A stretch of DNA of 64,000 nucleotides from Leptospira barantonii (GCF_002811925.1 NZ_NPDS01000010.1:138334-202333); one strand, 5' to 3'. Counted from the stretch's first letter, positions 1 to 10,602 are shown. A program made the numbers and translations. The notes: generated by a model from the letters alone, not told the origin.

Positions 1-241
1 AAACCGGGATTTGTTTTTCGTTAAATTCTAAGATGAACTTTGCGGTTTTGCCTTCCCGAACCACGGAGCCTAATTTCACAAAACCTCTTACTCTCAAAAG
101 GTCGTCATGATATTTGGCGGGGGAAGCGGCGAGTTCGGAAGCGTCGAGAAGAGTGTATGATGTTTCCTTGGAAGAGAAATATGCGATGGAGCCGAGGGAT
201 ACAAGGATGATCCCTGCGAGGACCGTAAATTTGATGTTCAT
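1..241 (-). CDS. ccmE: Cytochrome c maturation protein CcmE-like, N-terminal part
   Basis: Partial gene running off the left edge; the first 80 codons are present. It begins with a short N-terminus and one membrane segment (residues about 5-21, FTVLAGIILVSLGSIAYF), followed by the start of an OB-fold resembling CcmE: 'LLDASELAASPAKY', then 'LRVRGFVKLGSVVREG' and 'AKFILEF'. CcmE is the membrane-anchored haem chaperone that receives haem from CcmC and passes it to CcmF/H in system I cytochrome c maturation. The haem-binding His lies in the C-terminal half, outside the window, so function cannot be confirmed. It starts about 100 bases downstream of the preceding minus-strand gene, so it may be the first gene of a ccm cluster. 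Confidence 0.72.
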   Translation of the reverse strand, partial: MNIKFTVLAGIILVSLGSIAYFSSKETSYTLLDASELAASPAKYHDDLLRVRGFVKLGSVVREGKTAKFILEFNEKQIPV

Positions 242-344
242 CGTTAAAGTTCCGATCGATTGTTTTTGTTTTAGACCATGAAATCAGAACGGACGGTCGG
301 AGAAAAGTGGAAATATCCCCGTTTTATTCCGTTCTATGCCCGAT

Positions 345-1115
345 TCAGGAATTTCGGATCTTATGAACGAGAATTCCGATCCATTCCTTGATCGATATCG
401 TGGAGTTTTCCAGACACGACGTGGAAGGGAAAAAGTTATCGAGGGTCAGAACCGATTTCTGAGTTCTAAAATCCGTGGGAAACGGAATGATCGTAATCCC
501 CTTTTCCTGAAAGATCTCCACGGATCGTTTCATGTGGAAGGAGGAAGTGACCAAAATCACCGAGGACCAACCGCGTTCTTTGAGCAACTCGACCGCAAAT
601 CTCTTATTCTCCGCCGTGTTTCTGCTTTTGGATTCCAGGATCAGGGAAGAATCCGGTATGCCCATCTGCTTTAAAAATCTTCCCGCGGGTTCAGACTCGG
701 GAACTTCCTGATAAAAAAGATTTCCGGAACCGCCGGAGAATAGAATTCTCGGGGCCTTTCTGGCGTTGTAAAGTCTTACCGTTTCGGTCAGTCTTTCGGC
801 GCTGTTGTAGAGTTCAACGGGTTCGTCGTGAATGCTCAAGGTGGAAACCATTCCGCCTAACACGAGTATGACGTCCGCCTTCGGAACTTTTTCGAGGGAA
901 ACGGGCGGATAATAAATTTCCAAGGATCGGATGAGAGTTTGAGAAACCGAACTCGTGGATAAGATCCAGAGAAACAAAACCGGAATCCAAACCGAGAATT
1001 TTTCTTTCCAGGTTCTGAGTTTCGCTCCGACAAAAAGAAGAATCACAAGAACCAAGGACAACGGAAACAGTACGAGTGTAACGAGTTTGGAAATCGAAAA
1101 TAAGATCGTGGACAT
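345..1115 (-). CDS. YdcF/SanA-like DUF218 domain membrane protein
   Basis: 256 residues. Two N-terminal membrane segments (about 8-30 and 40-58) precede a DUF218 domain that starts near residue 80 with 'ADVILVLGGMV'. Other family signatures are 'ILFSGGSGN', 'ESKSRNTAEN' and 'VILVTSSFHMKRS', which form the Rossmann-like core of YdcF, SanA and ElyC proteins. These proteins sit in the inner membrane and are linked to envelope or peptidoglycan-precursor homeostasis, but their biochemical reaction is not well established. It is about 100 bases upstream of the ccmE-like gene on the same strand. Family assignment is firm; the role is inferred only from the family. Confidence 0.85.
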   Translation of the reverse strand: MSTILFSISKLVTLVLFPLSLVLVILLFVGAKLRTWKEKFSVWIPVLFLWILSTSSVSQTLIRSLEIYYPPVSLEKVPKADVILVLGGMVSTLSIHDEPVELYNSAERLTETVRLYNARKAPRILFSGGSGNLFYQEVPESEPAGRFLKQMGIPDSSLILESKSRNTAENKRFAVELLKERGWSSVILVTSSFHMKRSVEIFQEKGITIIPFPTDFRTQKSVLTLDNFFPSTSCLENSTISIKEWIGILVHKIRNS

Positions 1116-1171
1116 GAATGGATCGGGACTACGTCCCGTTCTCCTTATAGGATTAACGAAACGAGTAGGAA

Positions 1172-1351
1172 TTATTCGAGCAGTTTTCCGCCGACCGCCC
1201 AGTTTTCTTTGGCTACTTCTTCGATTACGATGTAAGTCACTGCGGGAGGTTTACCTGCGACCTTATGTAAGGTTTCGGAAAATTCTTTTACGATTTCCTC
1301 TTTTTGTTCGCGAGTGAGAGGACCGGCTACTTGTAAATTTACGTAAGGCAT
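1172..1351 (-). CDS. 4-oxalocrotonate tautomerase family protein
   Basis: 59 residues, the usual length for a 4-OT subunit. The start at 1351 is chosen because it gives Pro directly after the initiator Met (MPYVNLQVAG), the catalytic N-terminal proline of the superfamily, and because a GGAG ribosome-binding site lies about 9 bases upstream; a longer reading to 1426 would bury this proline. 'LTREQKEEIVKEFSETL' matches the conserved first helix, and 'VIEEVAKENWAVGG' resembles the second strand of the fold. Members catalyse keto-enol tautomerisation or dehalogenation; the substrate here is unknown. No aromatic-degradation genes are nearby, so a catabolic role is not supported by context. Confidence 0.88.
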   Translation of the reverse strand: MPYVNLQVAGPLTREQKEEIVKEFSETLHKVAGKPPAVTYIVIEEVAKENWAVGGKLLE

Positions 1352-1666
1352 GTGGAACGACTCCGTTTGAATTGAAAGAAAAACGATTTCGAAGGTCGCG
1401 AGTTTACACCGAATCGACGAACGCAATCGTTTGCTCTTTTCAAATCAAAGAAATCCGTAGCGAAATTGTAAATCGGTTTTCCGATTTCCGAGAATGTTCC
1501 GACAGGGTTGTCGTTTTGCGATTGCGAGTATGTGTTTTTTGTGATAAAGGGAATTGTCCGAAGATTTCCCACGAAGCCCGCCTCCACCGCCCAATGAGGG
1601 TGGGGGCCGACGTGATCACTACAACATCGTCGGAACTCCGACAACCTTCCCGTGATCACGAGAATT
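1352..1666. repeat. Gene-free stretch with a GC-rich repeat element
   Basis: This 315-base gap lies between two minus-strand genes. Bases 1551-1608 hold a GC-rich element that reads 'TTTCCCACGAAGCCCGCC' followed by a hairpin: CCTCCACC at 1581-1588 pairs with GGTGGGGG at 1599-1606. The interrupted palindrome GTCGGAACTCCGAC follows at 1629-1642. A closely related element with the same order lies at 28101-28155. Open frames of about 100 codons exist on both strands here but show no domain, signal or good ribosome-binding site, and I treat them as spurious. Confidence 0.7.
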
Positions 1667-2041
1667 TCAAAGTCCGTCCGGAGTGAACGCGGCCCGATAC
1701 GCTTCGGGAGGACAGGTCAAATACGAACAGGATTTTGCACCCGAGTTCTCCGAGTCTTCGGTCCAAACTCCTTTTACAGTCAGATCCGCACACGAAACTT
1801 TCACCGAGTTCGATTTCTGACGTCCGGACGAACGGCCTTGGCAACTCCAAACGGGAATGTTCGTAAAACAGGAACAGTTTCCCTGAAACGCCTGCGTGTC
1901 CGTGCAGTAAACGCAATCGGAACGGGTTTCGCTGAACGCGCCCGCGAGAAGACGAACCGTTTGATCCTTTTCGTATTCGTCCTTGTCCTTTTGACAAAAT
2001 AGAATCGGAATGATTAAGAATATTAGAATATACTGTTTCAT
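1667..2041 (-). CDS. Cysteine-rich putative lipoprotein
   Basis: 124 residues; family not recognised. The N-terminus 'MKQYILIFLIIPILFC' is a short hydrophobic signal ending in a plausible spirochaetal lipobox with Cys16. The mature part holds eight further cysteines, grouped as 'DCVYC', 'GNCSC', 'WSC', 'VSC', 'KSC' and 'LTC', which suggests several disulfides or metal ligands. It starts 8 bases after the stop of the TonB-dependent receptor, so it is very likely the last gene of that operon. A role as surface partner of the receptor is inference from position alone. An overlapping minus-strand frame (1656-1997) lacks the signal and is a shadow. Confidence 0.78.
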   Translation of the reverse strand: MKQYILIFLIIPILFCQKDKDEYEKDQTVRLLAGAFSETRSDCVYCTDTQAFQGNCSCFTNIPVWSCQGRSSGRQKSNSVKVSCADLTVKGVWTEDSENSGAKSCSYLTCPPEAYRAAFTPDGL

Positions 2042-2049
2042 AAAATCTC

Positions 2050-4383
<2,334 letters not shown>

Positions 4384-4444
4384 GCGAAACTCCCGGACAA
4401 AAAGTCCATTTTAAAACGAAATCGGGTGAAAACGATTTTGAATT

Positions 4445-4768
4445 TTAGGAGTGAAGAGGAGGGGCCCTACCGAGGCGGATCGGATCGAAGCTAAACGTAA
4501 GAACGAAGATTTCGGAAGTATAAAATTCTTCCCTTTGAAAAATGGGAGAGGATAGGGAAGACTGAAAATCAGGATTCCAAAAAGAATGAGTGCCTCTTTG
4601 AAACTGGCAAATCGGACAAGACTGCGCTTGTTGGTAGTCGTGATCGACGGAATAGGCTGGTTCTCCGAAAGTCCGATTCTCTCTTTCTGTGTGCGTATGA
4701 AGTCCCGCGCTTACAAAGAGCGTAAGCAGAATTGCCAGAAATCCGGATTTGAGAACTTTTGTGATCAT
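4445..4768 (-). CDS. Small exported His/Cys protein, DUF2946-like
   Basis: 107 residues. N-terminal signal (about 7-22, 'KSGFLAILLTLFVSAGLHTH') followed by a His-rich start ('LHTHTE'), a CxxC pair in 'QSCPICQF', and a C-terminal 'LGRAPPLHS'. The order (membrane segment, His, CxxC, terminal R-(A/G)-PP) recalls DUF2946 proteins, which are commonly encoded beside metal-related TonB receptors; I make this link by pattern only. It precedes the ZnuD-like receptor by about 60 bases on the same strand and is likely the first gene of the operon. A periplasmic metal-binding role is inferred. Length and composition match a real gene rather than a shadow of the opposite strand. Confidence 0.75.
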   Translation of the reverse strand: MITKVLKSGFLAILLTLFVSAGLHTHTERENRTFGEPAYSVDHDYQQAQSCPICQFQRGTHSFWNPDFQSSLSSPIFQREEFYTSEIFVLTFSFDPIRLGRAPPLHS

Positions 4769-4778
4769 TTCGTTTTAA

Positions 4779-4793
4779 TGCTAATGATAAGCC
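4779..4793 (-). promoter_or_regulatory. Candidate Fur-family (Zur/Fur-like) operator
   Basis: TGCTAAT-G-ATAAGCC forms a 7-1-7 dyad with five of seven matching arm positions, 11 bases upstream of the start at 4768. Fur-family repressors bind such sites, and the downstream operon looks metal-related. The match is imperfect, and no leptospiral zinc-box consensus was available to compare. Confidence 0.35.
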
Positions 4794-4915
4794 AATATTA
4801 ATAAGACGGGAAAGAATGTAAAATCATAATTCCTGAATTTTTACGGTTTGTTTCTTTTCCATTTATTCACTTTACTCGGAAATATTTTTTCCAATTCTTT
4901 ATAAACGGAGGGATC

Positions 4916-5224
4916 ATGTTAGAACTAAGACCCAACTGCGAAAATTGCGATAAACCACTGCCTCCGGAATCCGTCGAAGCGATGATCTGCACGTTCGAAT
5001 GTACGTTTTGTGTTTCTTGTTACGATCAATTTCTTTTCGGAATCTGCCCGAACTGCGGAGGAAATTTCGTTCCACGTCCGATTCGCCCTGTGAACAACTG
5101 GAACGGCGACAACTACTTGGGAAAATATCCGGCAAGTACGAAGAAAAAATTTCGACCTATCAATGTGGAAGCGCATCTCGAATTCGTTAAAAAACTTTCT
5201 TCAATACCGCCTGAAAAAAGATAA
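4916..5224 (+). CDS. DUF1272 family zinc-ribbon-like protein
   Basis: 102 residues. The N-terminal 60 residues match the DUF1272 pattern closely: 'MLELRPNCENCDKPLPPES', 'CTFECTFCVSCYD' and 'CPNCGGNFVPRPIRP'. Four pairs of cysteines (CxxC, CxxxC, CxxC, CxxC spacing) suggest two structural zinc sites. The remaining 40 residues, after 'NNWNG', go beyond the usual short family length and have no recognisable domain. The start follows an 'ACGGAGGGATC' ribosome-binding site. The function of the family is unknown. It is divergent from the metal-uptake-like operon, separated by about 150 bases. Confidence 0.9.
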   Translation: MLELRPNCENCDKPLPPESVEAMICTFECTFCVSCYDQFLFGICPNCGGNFVPRPIRPVNNWNGDNYLGKYPASTKKKFRPINVEAHLEFVKKLSSIPPEKR

Positions 5225-5257
5225 ACGAGCCGAGGACGAATGGAAATTTTTAAAGGG

Positions 5258-6322
5258 TCATTGTCGCAGAGTGGACATTTCTACGATCGAGGATTTGGGA
5301 ATTCGAATCAAACCCGAGTCGATCGTATAAATCGAATAGAAGTCCCCGATTTCGGTAAGATATCCTTCCTTGATTTTCCCGTCGTTTGTCGTGATCTGAA
5401 CATAGGGTCTCGAAGACCAACTTTCGGAATTTCTAATATTCTCGATCGAATCCAAATCGACCTTGTCGTATTCTTTCGGAGAATTTCCTTCGCGGATTCT
5501 TTTTACGGAATCCAGTTGGGAATGTAGAGCGGATTCTTCCTTAGGGGACATTTTGTTGATGGATATCCGATAGGTTTGGGAAGAATCGTTCGCCTCGCCC
5601 GTGTTAGTCGCTTCTGCTATAAAACCGGGTTCGACCGCGATCGGTTTTTCGGAAACATTCAAAGAATTTAATATTTCTACTTTGATGTGTCCTTCTATCA
5701 AAACGATTTTTTCCTTATCCGGATTTGCGGAAACCAACAAGGAGGTTCCGAGCAGAACGGAACGAATATGAGGACTGTTCACTTCCACGATGGAACCTTC
5801 GCGTTTTGATACGGAAGAAAAAAGAATGGAACCTTCCTGAACTTCGATTCTCAGAGTTTGTGAATCGGATTTTGCAGTGAAACGCGTTTTGGGAAACGCA
5901 CGTATGGAGAATTCTCCTTGTCCGTTTAAACCGAGATCACAGGTTGAATTTTCCTGCGTCTGTAATTGAATCTCGTTTCCGATTTGAGTTTGTTCGCAGA
6001 TTCCTTGAGACGCCTTTTTGTTTAAGACGATTTTGTAAGAATCCCCTCTCGTTTGATAATATAAGAACGTTCCGAAAACGATTAAAAGAGAAGCCGCCGC
6101 CAAAAGAAAGGCTCCGGTTTTCTTTTGCCAAGAAATCGTATGAACTTTTTGCGGAATCGGAAAATCTTCGGGATCTAAAGAACCTAAAAGGGTTTTGACT
6201 CGGATTAAATCGAAATATTCTCTGAGAGCCTCCGGATCGTTTTTCAATTCTTCCGGAAGTTCTTTGGATTTTTGCGAATCCGAAAATAAGTGAAGTAGAT
6301 TTTCTTTTGAATGTTCTTTCAT
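5258..6322 (-). CDS. FecR-domain anti-sigma-like membrane protein
   Basis: 354 residues. The start at 6322 overlaps the sigma-factor stop as ATGA, which indicates translational coupling; a longer in-frame reading to 6475 would lie inside the sigma gene. A cytoplasmic N-terminal segment (about 1-68) is followed by a single membrane helix (about 70-88, 'GAFLLAAASLLIVFGTFLYY') and a periplasmic FecR beta-domain (about 115-220, with 'GQGEFSIRAFPKTRF' and 'EVNSPHIRSVLLGTSLLV'). The C-terminal 100 residues include 'TNDGKIKEGYLTEIGDFYSI'. FecR proteins either restrain or relay signals to their partner ECF sigma factor. No TonB transducer is coupled to this pair, so the signal is unknown. Confidence 0.88.
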   Translation of the reverse strand: MKEHSKENLLHLFSDSQKSKELPEELKNDPEALREYFDLIRVKTLLGSLDPEDFPIPQKVHTISWQKKTGAFLLAAASLLIVFGTFLYYQTRGDSYKIVLNKKASQGICEQTQIGNEIQLQTQENSTCDLGLNGQGEFSIRAFPKTRFTAKSDSQTLRIEVQEGSILFSSVSKREGSIVEVNSPHIRSVLLGTSLLVSANPDKEKIVLIEGHIKVEILNSLNVSEKPIAVEPGFIAEATNTGEANDSSQTYRISINKMSPKEESALHSQLDSVKRIREGNSPKEYDKVDLDSIENIRNSESWSSRPYVQITTNDGKIKEGYLTEIGDFYSIYTIDSGLIRIPKSSIVEMSTLRQ

Positions 6323-6888
6323 TCCTTCACTCCTTCCAGCCAGGTTTTGTCGATTCCCAACGATTTTAATTCTTCTCTCAAAAGGGTCAGTGCGGATACC
6401 AATCTTCTGCTCACGGTTCTTTGTGCGACTCCCGTTCGCTCCGAAGTCTCCGCGATGGACTTTCCGTGTATACAATGCAGAATAACAATCGATCTTTCCG
6501 GTTCTTTCAAAATGGAAATCGATTTCTTCAATTTCTCCATTAGGATTTTTTGTTCTTCTAACTTATAAGTCGAGGACTCAAAAGAAGAAACCAAATTCTC
6601 CCAAGATGAAAATTCGACGACATTTTTGTCCTTTTGACTTTTACGATAAAAATCAATCAGCTCGTTTCTTGCAATCGAATAGATCCAAGTACTTTCCGAT
6701 CCCTTGGTTGCGTCGAACTTTTCCCGATGATTGTACACCTTGATAAAAGTTTCTTGGCAAAGTTCTTCCGCTGTCTCGGTTGTAATACCAGACTTTAAAA
6801 AGAAAAACTTGAGTTTATCGTAGTAACTCTTATAAAGGTACTCGACGTTGTCTAATGTTACACTCATTCGTGTGAGGGGCGCTTCCAA
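6319..6888 (-). CDS. ECF-family RNA polymerase sigma factor
   Basis: 189 residues, usual ECF length. Region 2 spans about residues 10-80, with 'AEELCQETFIKVYNHREKFD' and 'WIYSIARNELIDFYRK' (the 2.3-2.4 core), and region 4 spans about 120-180, with 'LKEPERSIVILHCIHGKSIA' and the helix-turn-helix 'GVAQRTVSRRLVSALTLLRE'. It overlaps the downstream FecR gene by 4 bases, so the two form a sigma/anti-sigma-type pair. The start codon is only 12 bases from the start of the divergent exported-protein gene at 6901, so the promoter of each gene must overlap the other gene's 5' end. Confidence 0.93.
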   Translation of the reverse strand: MEAPLTRMSVTLDNVEYLYKSYYDKLKFFFLKSGITTETAEELCQETFIKVYNHREKFDATKGSESTWIYSIARNELIDFYRKSQKDKNVVEFSSWENLVSSFESSTYKLEEQKILMEKLKKSISILKEPERSIVILHCIHGKSIAETSERTGVAQRTVSRRLVSALTLLREELKSLGIDKTWLEGVKE

Positions 6889-6900
6889 GACTTATTACGA

Positions 6901-7833
6901 ATGGACGATTTCATGTTCGCCAAAATTATTGATTCTTTTGTTAAAAAAAACGTAAAAAATTTTTTTCTCACTTTTTCGGTGCTTCTTGCACTCGTGTTTT
7001 CCCCGAAAGTCCGAGCGGACGTTTTGATTCTGAAAAACGGTAAAAGAATCAAAGCCGATCAAGTGAAGATGAAAAACGGCAATTCGGTCGAAATTCGGAT
7101 CGGAAACGAAACTCAAACGATAGACTTCTCGAAGGTGGAATCGATTCTCCCCGAATTTTCCGCCAAAAAGAAAATCAAAGAGGTGGTAAGGAAAGAAAAA
7201 ATTTCCAAAGAAGCGGATACTACTCCGGTTCTTGCCCCCGCAAAATCGGAACAAACGATTCCACTTTCCCCAACGGAACCGGAACCCGCAAAGACGGAAC
7301 CCCAAGAAATTAATACGACATCGGTCGCAGAGCCGAAAAAAAAGAATCGTTATTACCGTTTGCAGGCGCTGATTCCGGGTTGGTCTCCGCTTCTGCTTTC
7401 AGACAATTACAGAATAAAAGCGACGGGCGGTTTGATCGCATTCTCCGAACTTTATCTTTTATACAAGGGTTTTGAATTTTTCGAAAAGCCGGAACGTTTT
7501 TTCCAAGCGCCTTTTGGTCCGCCTGCTTCGGAAGCCATTGTTCCTTGGATCGCGAGTTTTTCTTCTTCTTTCAACTCGAGTACGAACAATTTTCCGGTTT
7601 TGTTTTTCCAATTTCAGGCCCCGCAACTCGTCGTTACGAATCGCGGTCACATCATGGAAGAATCCGAGTTCAATCGACAGAAACAATTTTACATGGTTGC
7701 GTTCGCCGCGGTTCTCACCTTGGATTTCGTTTTGAGTAGCAAGGATTTGATCGAAGGTGATTTTCGAAGCGTTCGTTTGTCGACGAGCGACGGAGGAAGA
7801 ACCTCTAACATTTCCCTGACTTGGGTCTTTTAA
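6901..7833 (+). CDS. Exported protein of unknown function with basic/Pro-rich linker
   Basis: 310 residues; family not recognised beyond resemblance to other leptospiral exported proteins. A signal peptide (about 20-38, 'NFFLTFSVLLALVFSPKVRA') is followed by a short domain 'DVLILKNGKRIKADQVKMKN' that resembles a small beta-rich domain seen in many spirochaetal exported proteins. A Lys/Glu/Pro-rich linker (about 85-140) leads to a hydrophobic C-terminal part, 'RLQALIPGWSPLLLSDNYRI', with two possible membrane segments (about 175-190 and 258-272). A second ATG at 6913 would give a more compact signal peptide. It is divergent from the sigma/FecR pair, so it is a candidate target of that sigma factor, by position only. 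Confidence 0.75.
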   Translation: MDDFMFAKIIDSFVKKNVKNFFLTFSVLLALVFSPKVRADVLILKNGKRIKADQVKMKNGNSVEIRIGNETQTIDFSKVESILPEFSAKKKIKEVVRKEKISKEADTTPVLAPAKSEQTIPLSPTEPEPAKTEPQEINTTSVAEPKKKNRYYRLQALIPGWSPLLLSDNYRIKATGGLIAFSELYLLYKGFEFFEKPERFFQAPFGPPASEAIVPWIASFSSSFNSSTNNFPVLFFQFQAPQLVVTNRGHIMEESEFNRQKQFYMVAFAAVLTLDFVLSSKDLIEGDFRSVRLSTSDGGRTSNISLTWVF

Positions 7834-7938
7834 AAAATAAGATTCTTCGGAATGATTTTCTTTTTATGTGGCGAACTCGTTTTTTCGATTTCGTAGATCA
7901 ATGCGTTGTCCTTCGTAACATCGAAGGATTTTACGCAT

Positions 7939-8562
7939 ATGAAACAAAAACATAGAAAACGATTTTTATTCGTTACGTAATTCGTCCTTTTCGCTTGCGA
8001 CACTAAGTCTTCCGATTCGAACACCGAAATTTTTCTGCATCTGATTGCGGAACGTCCTTCTCTTCTGATGGTGGGGGACAGCATCTCCTCTTTTTGGCCG
8101 GAAGAATTGTTGGATCCGTTCACGGTTGTAAAAGCCGCGTTTCCGAATCGAAACACACAACAAATTTTAACCGCCGCGCAGAATGTACAAGGGCATTATA
8201 GAGCCTGCACGTATAACGGAGGGGCGAACGATTATTTGGGAGTTGTTTCTCCCGTGAGCGACGTTCGTATCACCGAAACGGTTCAAAGGCAAAAGGATAC
8301 GATCGGGATTATGAAATCGAAATGTGATGCGATCGTAGTGATCGGTTTCTGGAACGTAGAAGCCCCTTGGCCCATCTTTGCCGCTCGCCAGTTGAACGAG
8401 AAGATGAAAACTACGATTCACGACGAATTCATATTGGATCCGACCGCGGAGATTACGCCCGATATGCTCATGGACGGAGGACATCTTACGTATAGGGGTT
8501 ATCAGGTTTTGTCTCCGCTGATCAAGGAGTCGTTTCGTTTGGGCGGGATCTTGATCCAATGA
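7939..8562 (+). pseudogene. SGNH/GDSL hydrolase lipoprotein with in-frame stop in signal peptide
   Basis: Reading from ATG 7939 (AAGGA ribosome-binding site about 10 bases upstream) gives 13 codons, MKQKHRKRFLFVT, then TAA at 7978-7980, then in the same frame 'FVLFACDTKSSDSNTEIFLH' and the full catalytic domain. Removing the stop restores a normal lipoprotein signal with lipobox FAC. The downstream domain keeps the SGNH residues: GDS (Ser codon 8080-8082), 'GGANDYLG' and the terminal 'DGGHLTYRG' (D-x-x-H). The first ATG after the stop (8068) lies three codons before the catalytic Ser and gives no signal peptide. Its stop overlaps the next gene as ATGA. Pseudogene, sequencing error or readthrough are all possible; the intact domain suggests a recent event. 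Confidence 0.75.
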
Positions 8563-9359
8563 ATTATAAAACAATAATTTACGTTTTAATTGTATTCTTT
8601 TGGTCCTCTTTTGTTTTCGGAGAATCCTTATTCTTTACTTCCCCGGAACCTAAGGATCGTTTAGCGGCTTCTTTCCAAAAACAAATTCAGGAATCGGGAA
8701 CCGCAAAGAGGGAAACCACAAACATCGCGATTCAAGCCGAGAAAACCTTAGGGAAGAATTTTTCCGTATTTGCATCCGCACCTTATACTAGACTGCAGGA
8801 ATCCGGTGAAAATCGAAAGCAACATCTCGATCAACAGCAAGTCGGATTAAAAGTTTTATACAACTTCGGGGATTGGAGTGCAATCGGAGGTTCTCATTAT
8901 TTCTTTGCGACGGGTAAGGAGCGTTTGGGCATCGGTTCTGAACGATTCGGCAATCTGGAATTTTACGGGGGACTTCTGTTTCAAAAAGGTCCTTGGGGAT
9001 TTTTTGGGCGGGCTCGATGGAATACCCAAGTCACGCCGTATCTGCGCGAAAGAAGAGGAGAAGAATTCGAGAAGGTATGGTATTTCGATCTATGGTTTTC
9101 CTATAAGGCCGAAGTATTCGAGTGGATCGTGGAAGTTTCCAGAGTGATCCAATACGATCCTCAAAAGGAGAATTTATACTCCACGATCGTTGCGCCGGGA
9201 ATGTTGGCGCACTTCGATCTTTTGAGCGTGGGGTTATCGGTTCCGTTCACGACTTCGAGAAGTTATACGCCGGACGGAACATTAGCGGTTCCGAATGCGA
9301 CGTTTCAGAAAAACGACTTCGATTACGGAGCGATGATCAAGGTCTTCAAGTATTATTGA
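8559..9359 (+). CDS. Putative outer-membrane beta-barrel protein
   Basis: 266 residues, no named family recognised. A signal peptide (about 1-21, 'IIYVLIVFFWSSFVFG') is followed by alternating amphipathic strands rich in aromatic residues, such as 'VGLKVLYNFGDWSAIGGSHY', 'GFFGRARWNTQV' and 'WYFDLWFSY', ending in 'YGAMIKVFKYY'. The terminal aromatic and strand periodicity are typical of small outer-membrane barrels or transporters in the 'MetA-pathway of phenol degradation' style. It overlaps the interrupted SGNH gene by 4 bases (ATGA), so its translation may depend on ribosomes finishing that gene. Its 3' end overlaps the convergent acyltransferase gene by 14 bases. Confidence 0.72.
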   Translation: MNYKTIIYVLIVFFWSSFVFGESLFFTSPEPKDRLAASFQKQIQESGTAKRETTNIAIQAEKTLGKNFSVFASAPYTRLQESGENRKQHLDQQQVGLKVLYNFGDWSAIGGSHYFFATGKERLGIGSERFGNLEFYGGLLFQKGPWGFFGRARWNTQVTPYLRERRGEEFEKVWYFDLWFSYKAEVFEWIVEVSRVIQYDPQKENLYSTIVAPGMLAHFDLLSVGLSVPFTTSRSYTPDGTLAVPNATFQKNDFDYGAMIKVFKYY

Positions 9360-10602
9360 TCTCGATTTTTGTTTCGTTTTCCCGTAAAGAGGATTGCATT
9401 TCGACTACCTTGCCGAACCATTTTTCCTTGATCAACATGAACGGTCTTTCGGTGATCAGATGAAAAAAATAACCTAACAGTAATAATACGATTCCGATCG
9501 GAATCGTATTCAAAAGAAGATCCGAATACTTCGCGGTTTTGGCGTTGATGAATGTGGGCGCGAGAATTCCCTGAAAGAAAAAATGAATGAGATACGTACA
9601 ATACGTAAGTTTCGCCACGGGTGAGAATATCTTCCAAGAAAAGACTCGATTCGTCAGACTTCCGGTTTTCATCGATAACAATGCGATCGTCGCCCAAGCG
9701 ACGGAGTTTATGTTAAAACGAAATACCATAGAGATCAGTCCCTTATCGTATTCGCAGAAAAAAGCGGAGACTACGATCAGCGAAGTCCAAGCGGCAATCG
9801 AGGCGAACAGGAATTTTTTCCGATCGTTTAAGAAGTTTTGAATTTCTTTCGGATACGTGTTGTAAACATAAGCAAGAATGATTCCCGTAAAAAGACAATC
9901 CAATCTTCCTTGAAGAGGGTAGTAGATATTTTCAAGGTAGAGTTTTCTTGTAAGTTCCGGCGTCGCAGGTTCTATGATCGTAAAATATACGATACAACGA
10001 TACAGAATCGGAACGACTAAAAAGCCGAACAACGTGGAAAGTCTGTGCCTTCTTTTTACTTTTCTAAAGATCAACAAAAGAAAAAGAGGAAACAACAGAT
10101 AAAATTGTTCCTCCAAAGAAAGAGACCAACCGTGCGGAAGTGTTCCCATCACGTAATTGGAAACGTACAGAAAATCGTAAATCACCTTGGATTGAAGATT
10201 GTTGACGTAGTCCGCGTAGTCGGGGCGAAGTTTTATAAAAAGAGGTGCGATGATGAATGTTTGGAAAAGTAGGAACGCGAAGTAGGGAGGAAAAATTCTA
10301 AGAGTACGTTTGCTGAAGAACTTTCCGAGTTTGATCGTGTTCTTATTTTCGATTTCCTTGAACAACGGGCCCGAAATCAAAAAGCCACTCAAAACGAAAA
10401 AAATGTCCATACACTGGCTCGTAGAATATAATAGATTTCGCATGATCCAGCTTTTGTCCTGAATGAACATTTCGAAACCGATGTAAAGATGTCCCAATAC
10501 CAGAAGAAAAAAACCCAAACAACGGATTCCGTTTAAGGACGAGATTTCTCTCGGATCGGATTGGAATATTCCAAAAAAATAATATTTGATCGATTTGAGC
10601 AT
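9346..10602 (-). CDS. Acyltransferase 3 (OafA/YrhL-type) membrane protein
   Basis: 418 residues with about ten membrane segments. The family signatures are clear: 'SSLNGIRCLGFFLLVLGHLY' (first helix with R and H), 'MDIFFVLSGFLISG', 'KRTLRIFPPYFAFLL' and 'LPHGWSLSLEEQFYLLFPLF'. These enzymes transfer acyl groups, often acetyl, to sugars of O-antigen or other envelope glycans. A paralogue of similar length lies at 49870. It is not in an obvious polysaccharide cluster: its neighbours are an outer-membrane protein gene, which it overlaps convergently, and a lipoprotein gene that is divergent. The glycan target is unknown. Confidence 0.92.
   Translation of the reverse strand: MLKSIKYYFFGIFQSDPREISSLNGIRCLGFFLLVLGHLYIGFEMFIQDKSWIMRNLLYSTSQCMDIFFVLSGFLISGPLFKEIENKNTIKLGKFFSKRTLRIFPPYFAFLLFQTFIIAPLFIKLRPDYADYVNNLQSKVIYDFLYVSNYVMGTLPHGWSLSLEEQFYLLFPLFLLLIFRKVKRRHRLSTLFGFLVVPILYRCIVYFTIIEPATPELTRKLYLENIYYPLQGRLDCLFTGIILAYVYNTYPKEIQNFLNDRKKFLFASIAAWTSLIVVSAFFCEYDKGLISMVFRFNINSVAWATIALLSMKTGSLTNRVFSWKIFSPVAKLTYCTYLIHFFFQGILAPTFINAKTAKYSDLLLNTIPIGIVLLLLGYFFHLITERPFMLIKEKWFGKVVEMQSSLRENETKIEINNT

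Noticed and set aside
1339..1686. Overlapping ~100-codon frames on both strands near 1.4-1.7 kb
   Set aside because: They cover a structured repeat element, have low-complexity composition and compete with the tautomerase gene start.
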